Source of the DNA: Mycolicibacillus trivialis
GTDB lineage: Bacteria > Actinomycetota > Actinomycetes > Mycobacteriales > Mycobacteriaceae
Direction of reading: 5' to 3'
Assembly (NCBI RefSeq): GCF_002102395.1
Contig: NZ_LQPZ01000013.1
Location: 150,659-214,658, forward strand
Length of the DNA stretch: 64,000 bases
Shown in pieces: positions 8,391 through 15,970 of this stretch. The position numbers and the translations under genes were made by a program. How positions within the stretch are numbered: the first letter of the stretch is position 1; every line of letters begins with the position of its first letter. The notes beneath the pieces were generated by a model. That model was not told the origin of the DNA, made no database searches, and was given only the letters and a program-made list of their open reading frames with translations.

Positions 8391-8903
8391 CTATGCGGCT
8401 CGCGGCATGGCGCGTGCGGTCACGATGATCCAGGCGAACAGCGACAGCGGGATCACCCAGATCGAGTAGCTCTCCAGCGACAGCGGACCGCCGCGGATCC
8501 CGAAGACCACCAGGAACAGCAGGTGTAGCGCAGCCGCCGCAGCCGCAACGTGGGCGGTGTAGCGCGGCAGTACCCGGCGGGTATAGACGGCGATGGCGAA
8601 CGAGGTCAAGGCCACTGCGGTGGGGATGCCGGACATCGCCAAGAGCCCGAAGGCGAGGTCGTAGAGCAGCGTTGCGGTGTCGGAACTGCGGTCCCGGTAA
8701 AGCAACATGTTGAAGGCACTGAACCCGCTGAGTATGAGTAGCACCAGCCCGACGAACCCCGTGCCGAAGCAGGTCGGTAGCGCCGACCCGGCTTCGATCC
8801 GTTCCCGGAGGTAGGCCCAGAGGGCGGCGCCGAAGGGCAGCCAGAGCATGACGCCGACGGTGTAGAGCGCCATCATCACGACCAGTCGGTCGTGGTGGGT
8901 CAA
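8391..8903 (-). CDS. Hypothetical four-helix membrane protein
   Basis: 170 residues if translation starts at TTG 8903; in-frame ATG codons at 8876 and 8873 are alternatives that keep all membrane segments. Four hydrophobic segments are visible: about 8-30, 40-66, 78-105 and 118-165. No catalytic motif is recognisable. It is convergent with the GAF-ANTAR gene, and its start is 28 bp downstream of the FDOR-like gene, so the two are probably co-transcribed on the minus strand. Function unknown. Confidence 0.6.
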   Translation of the reverse strand: MTHHDRLVVMMALYTVGVMLWLPFGAALWAYLRERIEAGSALPTCFGTGFVGLVLLILSGFSAFNMLLYRDRSSDTATLLYDLAFGLLAMSGIPTAVALTSFAIAVYTRRVLPRYTAHVAAAAAALHLLFLVVFGIRGGPLSLESYSIWVIPLSLFAWIIVTARAMPRAA

Positions 8904-8931
8904 CGCCCACGCGCCGACGTCGGCTGCGGTG

Positions 8932-9291
8932 CTAACCGGTCAGCGTGATGACAACCCGCACGGCGCCCGACTCGTCGCGGATCGCAACCCCATGGCCGGG
9001 GTGGTCCCGGCCGGCGATGCGCAGTGTCAGCGGGCCACCGGCGCCGAGGAAGTTGCGCCACCAGGTCTTCGCGTCGGGCAGGTTGACCCCGACGGTGACC
9101 GTGTCGCCGGTGCGACGGTAGGCCACCGGGATGGTGAACGTGCGCCCCGAGCGTCGGCCGGTGTAGGTCACCAGCGCCACCGTTCCGGTGAGCAACCGGT
9201 TGAACCGGGAGGTGGCCAGGGCGGTGACCGGGGCGTTGAACAGTGGCGCGGCACGCATGAGAGTTCGTCCCAGCGAGCGCTTCCTCGTCAT
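8932..9291 (-). CDS. Deazaflavin (F420)-dependent nitroreductase-family protein, FDOR split-barrel
   Basis: 119 residues. TYTGRRSGRTFTIPVAYRRTGDTVTVGVN matches the TxGRxSG...P..Y signature of the Ddn-like split-barrel family, whose members bind F420 (or FMN/haem in some branches). LPDAKTWWRNFLGAGGPLTLRIAG corresponds to the following helix and strand. The N-terminus is basic and amphipathic. It is a small cytosolic redox protein, probably in an operon with the membrane protein downstream. Family assignment is good; cofactor is inferred. Confidence 0.8.
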   Translation of the reverse strand: MTRKRSLGRTLMRAAPLFNAPVTALATSRFNRLLTGTVALVTYTGRRSGRTFTIPVAYRRTGDTVTVGVNLPDAKTWWRNFLGAGGPLTLRIAGRDHPGHGVAIRDESGAVRVVITLTG

Positions 9292-9320
9292 GGCTGTCCT
9301 TTCCTCATCGGGTCAGGTCC

Positions 9321-9791
9321 TCATTGGGTCAGGGTGAGGCACAGTGCCACCAGCGCCAGCCCCTGCAGCAGCGCACGCGGGTAAATGATGCGGTCCCAAT
9401 CGGCTTGCAGTCGGCGGGGCGCCACGGCCGGTCCACTGCCGGTGGCGGCCGCGGTCAAGGCGCGGTTGATCGGTGCGCTCACCCGCAGATACAGCAGCAG
9501 CCAGACCGCCATCAGTGTCACCGCGATTCCCGCGGTCACCGCTCGCAGCGGATGGCCGGCCAGCACGGCCGCGACTGCGCTGATTGCTGCCCCGGCGGCG
9601 CCCAGCACCCCGAAGAACGGCATCCGGCGATCCCCGTAGAGGTGCAGGTAGCCGGCGGTCGCCGTCAACGCCGGATCATCGAGGCGGGCCAGCGCGGGCC
9701 GCAACACCACCGCGCAGAACATGTCGGTGCCGAAGAGCACCGCCACCCCCAGCAGCGCGACCAGGGTCGGGGCCTGACCCGGTTCTGTCAT
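9321..9791 (-). CDS. DUF1772 (anthrone oxygenase-like) integral membrane protein
   Basis: 156 residues from ATG 9791. It has four hydrophobic segments (LVALLGVAVLFGTDMFCAVV; FFGVLGAAGAAISAVAAVLA; AVTAGIAVTLMAVWLLLYL; ALLQGLALVALCLTL) and the LQADWDRIIYPRALLQ segment resembling the conserved Trp/Arg stretch near the last helix of DUF1772. The family occurs beside TetR regulators in actinobacteria. Here it is divergent from the TetR gene at 9898, and the 106-bp gap is full of GCTAG repeats, which suggests control by that regulator. Biochemical role unproven. Confidence 0.75.
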   Translation of the reverse strand: MTEPGQAPTLVALLGVAVLFGTDMFCAVVLRPALARLDDPALTATAGYLHLYGDRRMPFFGVLGAAGAAISAVAAVLAGHPLRAVTAGIAVTLMAVWLLLYLRVSAPINRALTAAATGSGPAVAPRRLQADWDRIIYPRALLQGLALVALCLTLTQ

Positions 9792-9813
9792 CGTCAGCCG
9801 CCTTACATTCGAC

Positions 9814-9881
9814 GCTAGAATCGCTAGCAACGCTAGCCGCGTCGCGTCGAACTGGCAATAGCATCGCTAATTTTTCTAGCG
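9814..9881. promoter_or_regulatory. Probable TetR operator cluster (GCTAG repeats, CGCTA-N7-TAGCG)
   Basis: GCTAG occurs at 9814, 9823 and 9832 with exact 9-bp spacing, and an inverted repeat CGCTA (9865-9869)/TAGCG (9877-9881) lies 17 bp before the TetR start. The sites lie between the divergent DUF1772 and TetR genes and cover the likely promoters of both. Visible directly; the binding protein is inferred from position. Confidence 0.6.
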
Positions 9882-9897
9882 GCGCTATATTCTTGCC

Positions 9898-10473
9898 ATG
9901 GCTATCTCGGACCGACGCGCCCGCTACCGGGCGGCCCGCCGAGACGCGATCGTCGCGGCCGCGCGGCGACTCGCTGCCGCCGAAGGCTGGGAGGCGGTCA
10001 CCACGCGCCGCCTCGCCGCGGCCGTCGAGTACAGCCAACCGGTGCTGTATGCGCATTTCGGCTGCATGGACGAGCTGGTGGCGGCGGTCGCGCTGGAAGG
10101 ATTCGGCGAACTCGCCGAGGCCTTGCGCGCCGCCGGTGCCGGCGCGTCCAGCGGCGCGGAGGCGCTGCGCCGGCTCGCCGCCGCCTACGTCGGCTTCGCC
10201 GTCGAGCACCCGGCTCTCTACGACGCGATGTTCACCCGGTCGTCCACTTTGCACTTCGGTGCCGAAGACACCCCGGCGGCGCTGACCGACGCGTTCGCCG
10301 CGCTGCGGGAAGTGGTCGCGCTGGTCGCCGGGACCGCTGATGTCGACACCTACGCCGAGGTGGTGTGGGCGGCGCTGCACGGGCTGGTCACCCTGGACCG
10401 CGATCATCGGTTGCGTCCCGGTTATGTCCATGAGCGCCTCGATCTCCTGGTCGCCGCGCTGGTACCGGGGTGA
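9898..10473 (+). CDS. TetR/AcrR family transcriptional regulator
   Basis: 191 residues. The N-terminal helix-turn-helix lies at about 15-60 (RDAIVAAARRLAAAEGWEAVTTRRLAAAVEYSQPVLYAHFGCMDELVAAVA). The C-terminal ligand domain includes a TetR_C_33/WHG-like HPALYDAMF segment. TetR proteins repress by binding palindromes as dimers and are released by a ligand. The gene is divergent from the DUF1772 gene across a GCTAG-rich operator region, so autoregulation together with repression of that gene is the simplest reading. Ligand unknown. Confidence 0.93.
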   Translation: MAISDRRARYRAARRDAIVAAARRLAAAEGWEAVTTRRLAAAVEYSQPVLYAHFGCMDELVAAVALEGFGELAEALRAAGAGASSGAEALRRLAAAYVGFAVEHPALYDAMFTRSSTLHFGAEDTPAALTDAFAALREVVALVAGTADVDTYAEVVWAALHGLVTLDRDHRLRPGYVHERLDLLVAALVPG

Positions 10474-10503
10474 TCCGTGGCCGCGGCATGTGATGATCGC
10501 GGT

Positions 10504-10899
10504 ATGCCCAACTCCGTGATCGAGATCCGCCGGACTTACTCCCGCGACGAGGAAACGGCGCTGATCGAGGCGGTGCACGCCGCGCTGATGGCCGCGTTCG
10601 ACGTGCCCGCCGACGGCCGCTGCGTGCGACTACTGGTCCACGAACCGCACCGGTTCGCCTGCCCGGCGAAGCTCGCCGACCCCGAGCGGTACACGCTGGT
10701 CACTATCGACTGCTTCGCCGGCCGCTCACTGCAGGCCAAACGCGCGCTCTACCGCGGCATCGTCGAACGTCTCGCCGCGTTGGGCATCCCGGGTGACCAC
10801 GTCGCGATCGTGGTCCGGGAGAACACCAAGGAGAACTTCGGGATTCGCGGCGGGCGGGCGGCCTGCGACGTCGACCTGGGCTACACCGTCACGGTGTGA
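10504..10899 (+). CDS. Tautomerase (4-oxalocrotonate tautomerase/MIF superfamily)
   Basis: 131 residues from ATG 10504. This start places Pro directly after Met (MPNSVIEIRR), which after Met removal gives the N-terminal proline used as catalytic base across the superfamily; a GTG at 10477 would destroy this. Two beta-alpha-beta units are visible (IEIRRTYSRDEETALIEAVHAAL; LVTIDCFAGRSLQAKRALYRGIVERLAALG), and the later VAIVVRENTKENFGIRGG is typical of the cis-CaaD/MSAD-like tautomerase_2 proteins. It follows the TetR gene in the same direction. Substrate unknown. Confidence 0.87.
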   Translation: MPNSVIEIRRTYSRDEETALIEAVHAALMAAFDVPADGRCVRLLVHEPHRFACPAKLADPERYTLVTIDCFAGRSLQAKRALYRGIVERLAALGIPGDHVAIVVRENTKENFGIRGGRAACDVDLGYTVTV

Positions 10900-10920
10900 G
10901 GCGGGCGTAGCGTCGAGCCC

Positions 10921-11430
10921 ATGAGTGAAACCGACGCCATCCAGGCCCTGCTGCGCGACGCGTTCACCCGGCTCATCGAGCACGCCGACGCGCTCACCGA
11001 GGGCCTGCCCGACAAGATCGCCGACTACCGCCCCACCGACTCGGCCAACAGCATCGCCTGGCTGCTGTGGCATTCGGCGCGGGGGCAGGATTTCCAGATC
11101 GCCGACATCGCCGGCACCACCCAGGTGTGGAGTGAGTGGGTGGACCGTTTCGGCCTCGACCTGGACCGCGACGACACCGGATACGGCCACACCCCCGAGC
11201 AGGTCGGCAAGGTCCGCGCGCCGGCCGAACTGCTGGCCGGCTACTACCGCGCGGTGCACGCGGCGACGCTGGACTATCTCGGCGGGGTCGACGCCGCCGA
11301 ACTCGGCCGGATCGTGGACCGCAACTGGGACCCGCCGGTCACCGCCGGGGTACGGCTGGTCAGCATCGTCGACGACTGCGCCCAGCATCTGGGCCAGGCT
11401 GCCTACCTCCGCGGCATCGCACCGACTTGA
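10921..11430 (+). CDS. DinB-family four-helix metalloprotein
   Basis: 169 residues. ANSIAWLLWHSARGQDFQIADI and VRLVSIVDDCAQHLGQAAYLRG carry the His residues that bind metal in the DinB/YfiT/mycothiol-dependent fold. GDG-type maleylpyruvate isomerase features are absent. Many mycobacterial members are thought to be mycothiol S-transferases. It starts 21 bp after the tautomerase stop and may share its transcript. Family call is good; a mycothiol link is inference. Confidence 0.8.
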   Translation: MSETDAIQALLRDAFTRLIEHADALTEGLPDKIADYRPTDSANSIAWLLWHSARGQDFQIADIAGTTQVWSEWVDRFGLDLDRDDTGYGHTPEQVGKVRAPAELLAGYYRAVHAATLDYLGGVDAAELGRIVDRNWDPPVTAGVRLVSIVDDCAQHLGQAAYLRGIAPT

Positions 11431-11483
11431 CACCCGTCGAGGGCACGGTAACGGAGATCACATCCGGCGGTTAGCATGGTGTC

Positions 11484-13001
11484 ATGACCGCGACTTCTGA
11501 CCTGCAGACCCCACACACCGGAACCATTCACAACCCGGCCACCGGTGAGGTCGCCGGGCAGGTGACCTGGACCGATCCGGCCGCCATCCCCGAGATCGCC
11601 GCGGGGCTGCGCGCCGCGCAACGGGAATGGGAACAACGCGGCGCCAAGGGCCGCGCCAAGACACTGGCGCGCTTCGCGGTGTGGCTCGGCGAGCACCGGG
11701 AGGAGATCGAGGACCTGCTGATCGCCGAGACCGGCAAGTCCAAGACCGACGCGGTCCAGGAAGTGCCGCTGCTGATCATGATCCTGTCCTACGTGATCAA
11801 GACGATGGAGAAGGCGATGGCGCCCGAGAAGCGCCCCGCCCCGTCGAAGCTGCTGGCGATCAAGAAGATCAGCGTCCACTACCGGCCGCGTCCGGTCGTG
11901 GGCATCATCGCGCCGTGGAACTACCCGGTCGCCAACGCGATGATGGACGCGATCGGCGCGCTGGCGGCCGGGTGCGCAGTGCTGCTCAAACCCTCCGAGC
12001 GCACGCCGCTGACCGCCGAACTGCTGCGCCGCGGCTGGCTGGAATCCGGCGGCCCGGAAGTGTTCACCTTGGCCCAAGGGGCCCGCGAGGTCTCCGAAGC
12101 GGTCATCGACAACGCCGACTACGTGCAGTTCACCGGATCGAGCGCCACCGGTGTGAAGGTGATGGAGCGTGCCGCGCGCCGGCTCACCCCGGTCAGTCTC
12201 GAACTGGGTGGCAAGGACCCGATGATCGTGCTGGAGGACGCCGACATCGATCTGGCCGCCCACGCCGCGGTGTGGGGAGGCATGTTCAACGCCGGACAGA
12301 CCTGCGTCTCGGTCGAACGGGTCTACGTCCTCGAGCCGGTCTACGACCAGTTCGTCAGCGCGGTGCTGCGCGACGTCGAGGCGTTGCAGGTCGGGGCCGG
12401 CGAGGGCACCCATTTCGGTGCGCTGATCAACGACGAGCAACTGGCCGTCACCGAACGTCACGTGCGCGACGCCCAGGCTGCCGGGGCACGCGCGCTCACC
12501 GGCGGCAAGCGCACCGAGGGCCCGGGTAGCTTCTACCCGCCGACCGTGCTGGTCGACGTCGATCACTCGATGGCGTGTATGACCGAGGAGACCTTCGGAC
12601 CGACCCTGCCGATCATGAAGGTCGCGACGGTCGAGGAGGCGATCCGGTTGGCCAACGCCAGCCCCTACGGGCTGAGCGCCTCGGTGTTCTCCCGCGACCA
12701 CGACCGCGCCCGCGACATCGCGCTGCAACTGGACTGCGGCGCGGTCAACGTCAACGACGTCATCACCAACCTGATGTGCACCACCGCGCCGATGGGCGGT
12801 TGGAAGACCTCCGGCATCGGTGCCCGCTTCGGCGGCGTCGACGGCATCCGGAAGTTCTGCCGCCAGGAGACCGTCGTCATCCCGCGCACCAACGCCGGCG
12901 CCGGCGGCAACTACTACCACAACTCGTTCAAGGCGCTGACGCGGATGAACAAGCTCATGACCCGCGTGGCGCTGGCGCGGCCGCGCCGCGTCGCCAAGTA
13001 G
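11484..13001 (+). CDS. Aldehyde dehydrogenase, succinate-semialdehyde dehydrogenase-like
   Basis: 505 residues, a full-length ALDH. IAPWNYPVANAMMDAIGALAAGCAVLLKPSERTP is the NAD(P)-binding region, FTGSSATG the second glycine motif, LELGGKDPMIV carries the general-base Glu, and NAGQTCVSVERVYV carries the catalytic Cys. The N-terminus HNPATGEVAGQV is typical of semialdehyde-type ALDH. It oxidises aldehydes to acids in the cytosol. The downstream membrane-protein gene begins in its stop codon, so the two are translationally coupled. Substrate uncertain. Confidence 0.92.
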   Translation: MTATSDLQTPHTGTIHNPATGEVAGQVTWTDPAAIPEIAAGLRAAQREWEQRGAKGRAKTLARFAVWLGEHREEIEDLLIAETGKSKTDAVQEVPLLIMILSYVIKTMEKAMAPEKRPAPSKLLAIKKISVHYRPRPVVGIIAPWNYPVANAMMDAIGALAAGCAVLLKPSERTPLTAELLRRGWLESGGPEVFTLAQGAREVSEAVIDNADYVQFTGSSATGVKVMERAARRLTPVSLELGGKDPMIVLEDADIDLAAHAAVWGGMFNAGQTCVSVERVYVLEPVYDQFVSAVLRDVEALQVGAGEGTHFGALINDEQLAVTERHVRDAQAAGARALTGGKRTEGPGSFYPPTVLVDVDHSMACMTEETFGPTLPIMKVATVEEAIRLANASPYGLSASVFSRDHDRARDIALQLDCGAVNVNDVITNLMCTTAPMGGWKTSGIGARFGGVDGIRKFCRQETVVIPRTNAGAGGNYYHNSFKALTRMNKLMTRVALARPRRVAK

Positions 13002-13816
13002 TGCGACTGCTCGCCACGGCAGTGCTGTGGCTGATCGCCACGGCTGCGCTGGCGGTGGCGGTCCCCGGAGTGTGGGCGCAGCGTCACCTCGTCGACACCG
13101 ACGGTTACGGTTCGCTGGCCGCCGAGGCGGCGGAGGACCCGGGTCTGCAGGCCGCGGTGGCCGCGCAGCTGACCACCCAGGCGATGCGGGTCTCCGACGC
13201 CGACGGTACCGACAGCCTGCAGGTGCACGACGTGGCTGCCGCCTACACCGCCGGTCCGGATTTTCCGGCCCAGTTCGCGCACGTCAACCGCGCTGCGCAC
13301 CGGTGGCTGTTCACCGGTGCGGGTCAGGGCGAGGACCTGAGCATCGATGTGGCACCGATGCTCGAAGACAGCGCCTTTCGACCCTTCATCGGCGAGGTGC
13401 CGGCGACGGTGACCGTGCCGGTGACCGCGACGCCCGAGGCGCTGCGGTCCGGGCAACTGCGTGCCCTGCGGGTGTGGGGACCGGTGGTGAGCATCGGCGC
13501 GAGCGTGCTCGCCGCGGCGGCCGCGCTCGGCGTGGTCGCGATGGCTCGCAGGCGCGGCCGTGCGCTGGCCTGGTTGGGGGTGTCGGCACTACTGGTCGGC
13601 GCCGGCGGGTGGGCCGGGATCGAGGTCGGGCGCGGCCGTCTCGATGCGGTCCTCAACACCACCGCCGGGGACATCCGCAGGATCGCCGAGATCATGGTCG
13701 ATCACGCGGTGGCGAGCCTGCATCTCTGGCTGAACCTGACCCTGGCCGCTGGCGGGATCCTGGTGGCGGTCGGCGTGCTGACCGGTGTGCTCGGCGGGCT
13801 GCGCCGCAGCGGTTAG
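13001..13816 (+). CDS. Hypothetical exported/membrane protein coupled to aldehyde dehydrogenase
   Basis: 271 residues from GTG 13001, whose G is the last base of the upstream TAG. An N-terminal signal anchor (LLATAVLWLIATAALAVAVPGVWA) is followed by an exposed region of about 130 residues. Two helices lie at about 165-210 (VVSIGASVLAAAAALGVVAMA; LAWLGVSALLVGAGGWAGIEVG) and a final helix near 245-265 (LNLTLAAGGILVAVGVLTGVLGGL). No recognised domain. It converges with the prolyl oligopeptidase gene with a 4-bp overlap. Confidence 0.7.
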   Translation: MRLLATAVLWLIATAALAVAVPGVWAQRHLVDTDGYGSLAAEAAEDPGLQAAVAAQLTTQAMRVSDADGTDSLQVHDVAAAYTAGPDFPAQFAHVNRAAHRWLFTGAGQGEDLSIDVAPMLEDSAFRPFIGEVPATVTVPVTATPEALRSGQLRALRVWGPVVSIGASVLAAAAALGVVAMARRRGRALAWLGVSALLVGAGGWAGIEVGRGRLDAVLNTTAGDIRRIAEIMVDHAVASLHLWLNLTLAAGGILVAVGVLTGVLGGLRRSG

Positions 13817-15834
13817 CCTGCGCCGCCGAGCATCTCCCACAGGAATGAGAAGCTCAGCGCCGACCGGAATGCCACCTGCGCGTTGTCCGCGGCGCCGGCG
13901 TGCCCACCCTCGATGTTCTCGTAGTAGCGCACCCGGTGGCCGGCCTCCTCGAGGGCGGCGGTCATCTTCCGCGCGTGCCCGGGGTGCACCCGGTCGTCGC
14001 GGGTGGAAGTGGTGATCAACACCGGCGGGTATTCGGCGGACGCTGAAATATTGTGGTACGGCGAGTATTTCGCGATGAATTCCCATTCGGCGGGATCGTC
14101 GGGGTCGCCGTATTCCGCGACCCAGGACGCCCCGGCCAACAGCCGGTGATAGCGGCGCATGTCCAGCAGTGGAACGCTGCACACCAGCGCCCCGAACAGG
14201 TGCGGGTAGGCGGTGAGCATGATGCCCATCAACAGCCCGCCGTTGCTGCCGCCCTGGGCGCCCAGGCGCTCGGCGGTGGTGATGCCCCGCTCGACCAGGT
14301 CGGCTGCGACGGCCGCGAAATCCTCGGCCACCAGATGCCGGCCCTCCCGCATGGCCTGGGTGTGCCAGCGCGGACCGTATTCGCCGCCACCGCGGATGTT
14401 GGCCAGCACGTAGGTGCCGCCGCGGGCCAGCCACAGCCGGCCCAGCACGCCGTCATAGCCGGGAGTGCGGGCTACCTCGAACCCGCCGTAACCGCCGAGC
14501 AGGGTCGGGCCTGCCGCTCCGTCGGGACGCACCACGAAATAGGGGATCGCGGTCCCGTCCGCCGAGGTCGCGAAATGCTGGGTGACCGTGATGTTCGCGC
14601 TGTCGAAGAACGCGGGCGCGGCCTTGATCTGGTGCAGCGGCCCGCCGGCGGGGCCGTGCAACAGCCGGGACGGGTTGGTGAAACCGCTGTAGTCGATGAA
14701 GATCTCGTCGCCGTCGTCGTCGGCGGCGACCACCACAACGCTGGTGTTGGCCGGCACCTCGGGCACCGGGTCGGCTCGCCAGCTGCCGGGGGTGAGGATC
14801 TGCACCCGGCTGGCCACGTCGGCGAGGGTGACCAGCACCAGCTTGTCGCGGGTCCAGGCGTAGTGGTGCAGCGCGGTGTGGTCGTCTGGTTCGAACACCA
14901 CCGTGAGTTCGGCGGTGCCGGCGAGGAAGTCGTCGTAGTCGGCGGCCAGCAGCGAGCCCGCACCATAGGAGGCCGTCGGTGTGGTCCAGTCGGAGCGCAG
15001 CTCGATCAGCAGCCACTGCCGGTGTGCGGAGACCGACGCGTCGGTCGGGGCGTCCAACCGGATCAACTCGTCGCCGCCGGGCGATTCCCGCAGCTGATAG
15101 ACCTCGTCGTTGAAGAAGTCGACGGCCCGGGTGAGGAAGGTGCGCTCGAAGCCGGGGGTGCGGTCGCAGCGGGCGGTGACCGCGACATCGGTGGCGGCGC
15201 CTTCGAACACGGTCTCAGCGGCGGTGAGCGGCTGCCCCCGGCGCCAGCGTTTGACCACCCGCGGATAACCGGACTCGGTGAGTGACCCCGCGCCGAAGTC
15301 GGTGCCGACCAGGACGGTGTCGCCGTCCAGCCAGGTGAGATGCGTCTTGGCCTCCGGGAGCTCGAATCCGTCGGCGACGAACTGGCAGGTGGTCAGGTCG
15401 AATTCGCGGACGATCGCGGCGTCGGAGCCGCCGGCGGACAGGCTGACCAGCGCGCGGTCGTGCTCGGGTTCGATGACGTCGGCGCCGGCCCATACCCAGT
15501 TGACGTCGTCGTCGCGCCCCAGCGCGTCGACGTCGATGAGCACCTCCCAGTCCGGGTGATCGCGGCGGTAGGACTCCAGCGTGGTGCGGCGCCACAGCCC
15601 GCGCGGGTTCTGCGCGTCCCGCCAGAAGTTGTAGAGGAACTCGCCGCGCCGTCGCACGTAGGGGATGCGGGTGTCGGTGTCGAGCACCTCCAGCGCCGCG
15701 GTGCGCAGGGCGTCGAACTCCGGGCCGGCGAACCGTTCGACGGTCGGGGCGTTGTGGGCGCGCACCCAGTCCAGGGCGGCGTCGCCGGTGATGTCCTCCA
15801 GCCAGAGATGCGGGTCGGTGTTCACGGCCCTCAT
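13813..15834 (-). CDS. Prolyl oligopeptidase family serine peptidase (S9A)
   Basis: 673 residues from ATG 15834 (MRAVNTDPHLWLEDITGD, the usual S9A beginning). It has an N-terminal beta-propeller up to about residue 400 and a C-terminal alpha/beta hydrolase domain. The nucleophile is Ser530 in GGSNGGLLMG. The catalytic Asp lies in TRDDRVHPGHARKM and the His in NIEGGHAGAA. GGYGGFEV marks the oxyanion region. It cleaves short peptides after proline or acts as a related peptidase, in the cytosol since no signal peptide is seen. Length and motifs are complete. Confidence 0.92.
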   Translation of the reverse strand: MRAVNTDPHLWLEDITGDAALDWVRAHNAPTVERFAGPEFDALRTAALEVLDTDTRIPYVRRRGEFLYNFWRDAQNPRGLWRRTTLESYRRDHPDWEVLIDVDALGRDDDVNWVWAGADVIEPEHDRALVSLSAGGSDAAIVREFDLTTCQFVADGFELPEAKTHLTWLDGDTVLVGTDFGAGSLTESGYPRVVKRWRRGQPLTAAETVFEGAATDVAVTARCDRTPGFERTFLTRAVDFFNDEVYQLRESPGGDELIRLDAPTDASVSAHRQWLLIELRSDWTTPTASYGAGSLLAADYDDFLAGTAELTVVFEPDDHTALHHYAWTRDKLVLVTLADVASRVQILTPGSWRADPVPEVPANTSVVVVAADDDGDEIFIDYSGFTNPSRLLHGPAGGPLHQIKAAPAFFDSANITVTQHFATSADGTAIPYFVVRPDGAAGPTLLGGYGGFEVARTPGYDGVLGRLWLARGGTYVLANIRGGGEYGPRWHTQAMREGRHLVAEDFAAVAADLVERGITTAERLGAQGGSNGGLLMGIMLTAYPHLFGALVCSVPLLDMRRYHRLLAGASWVAEYGDPDDPAEWEFIAKYSPYHNISASAEYPPVLITTSTRDDRVHPGHARKMTAALEEAGHRVRYYENIEGGHAGAADNAQVAFRSALSFSFLWEMLGGAG

Positions 15835-15958
15835 TGTGACCGCCGAGGCGAAGGCCGAAGGAAAGGGGGAGGTGGGGGCCGTCTCGACCACCGTCGAGTC
15901 GTGGCGAAAATCACCAGACTGTTATGTACATGTAACTGGATTTCACAGATAGAACTCT

Positions 15959-15964
15959 TATTCT
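15959..15964 (+). promoter_or_regulatory. Candidate -10 element for a leaderless FAAL transcript
   Basis: TATTCT ends 6 bp before ATG 15971, the spacing expected when transcription starts at the start codon. No ribosome binding site is visible upstream. The surrounding 15,905-15,970 stretch is unusually AT-rich and includes the palindrome ATGTACAT. Confidence 0.4.
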
Positions 15965-15970
15965 GTCCTT

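Noticed and set aside
12575..13000. Long upstream extension of the membrane protein at 13001
   Set aside because: It overlaps the aldehyde dehydrogenase out of frame and is Arg-rich; the signal-anchor begins at GTG 13001.
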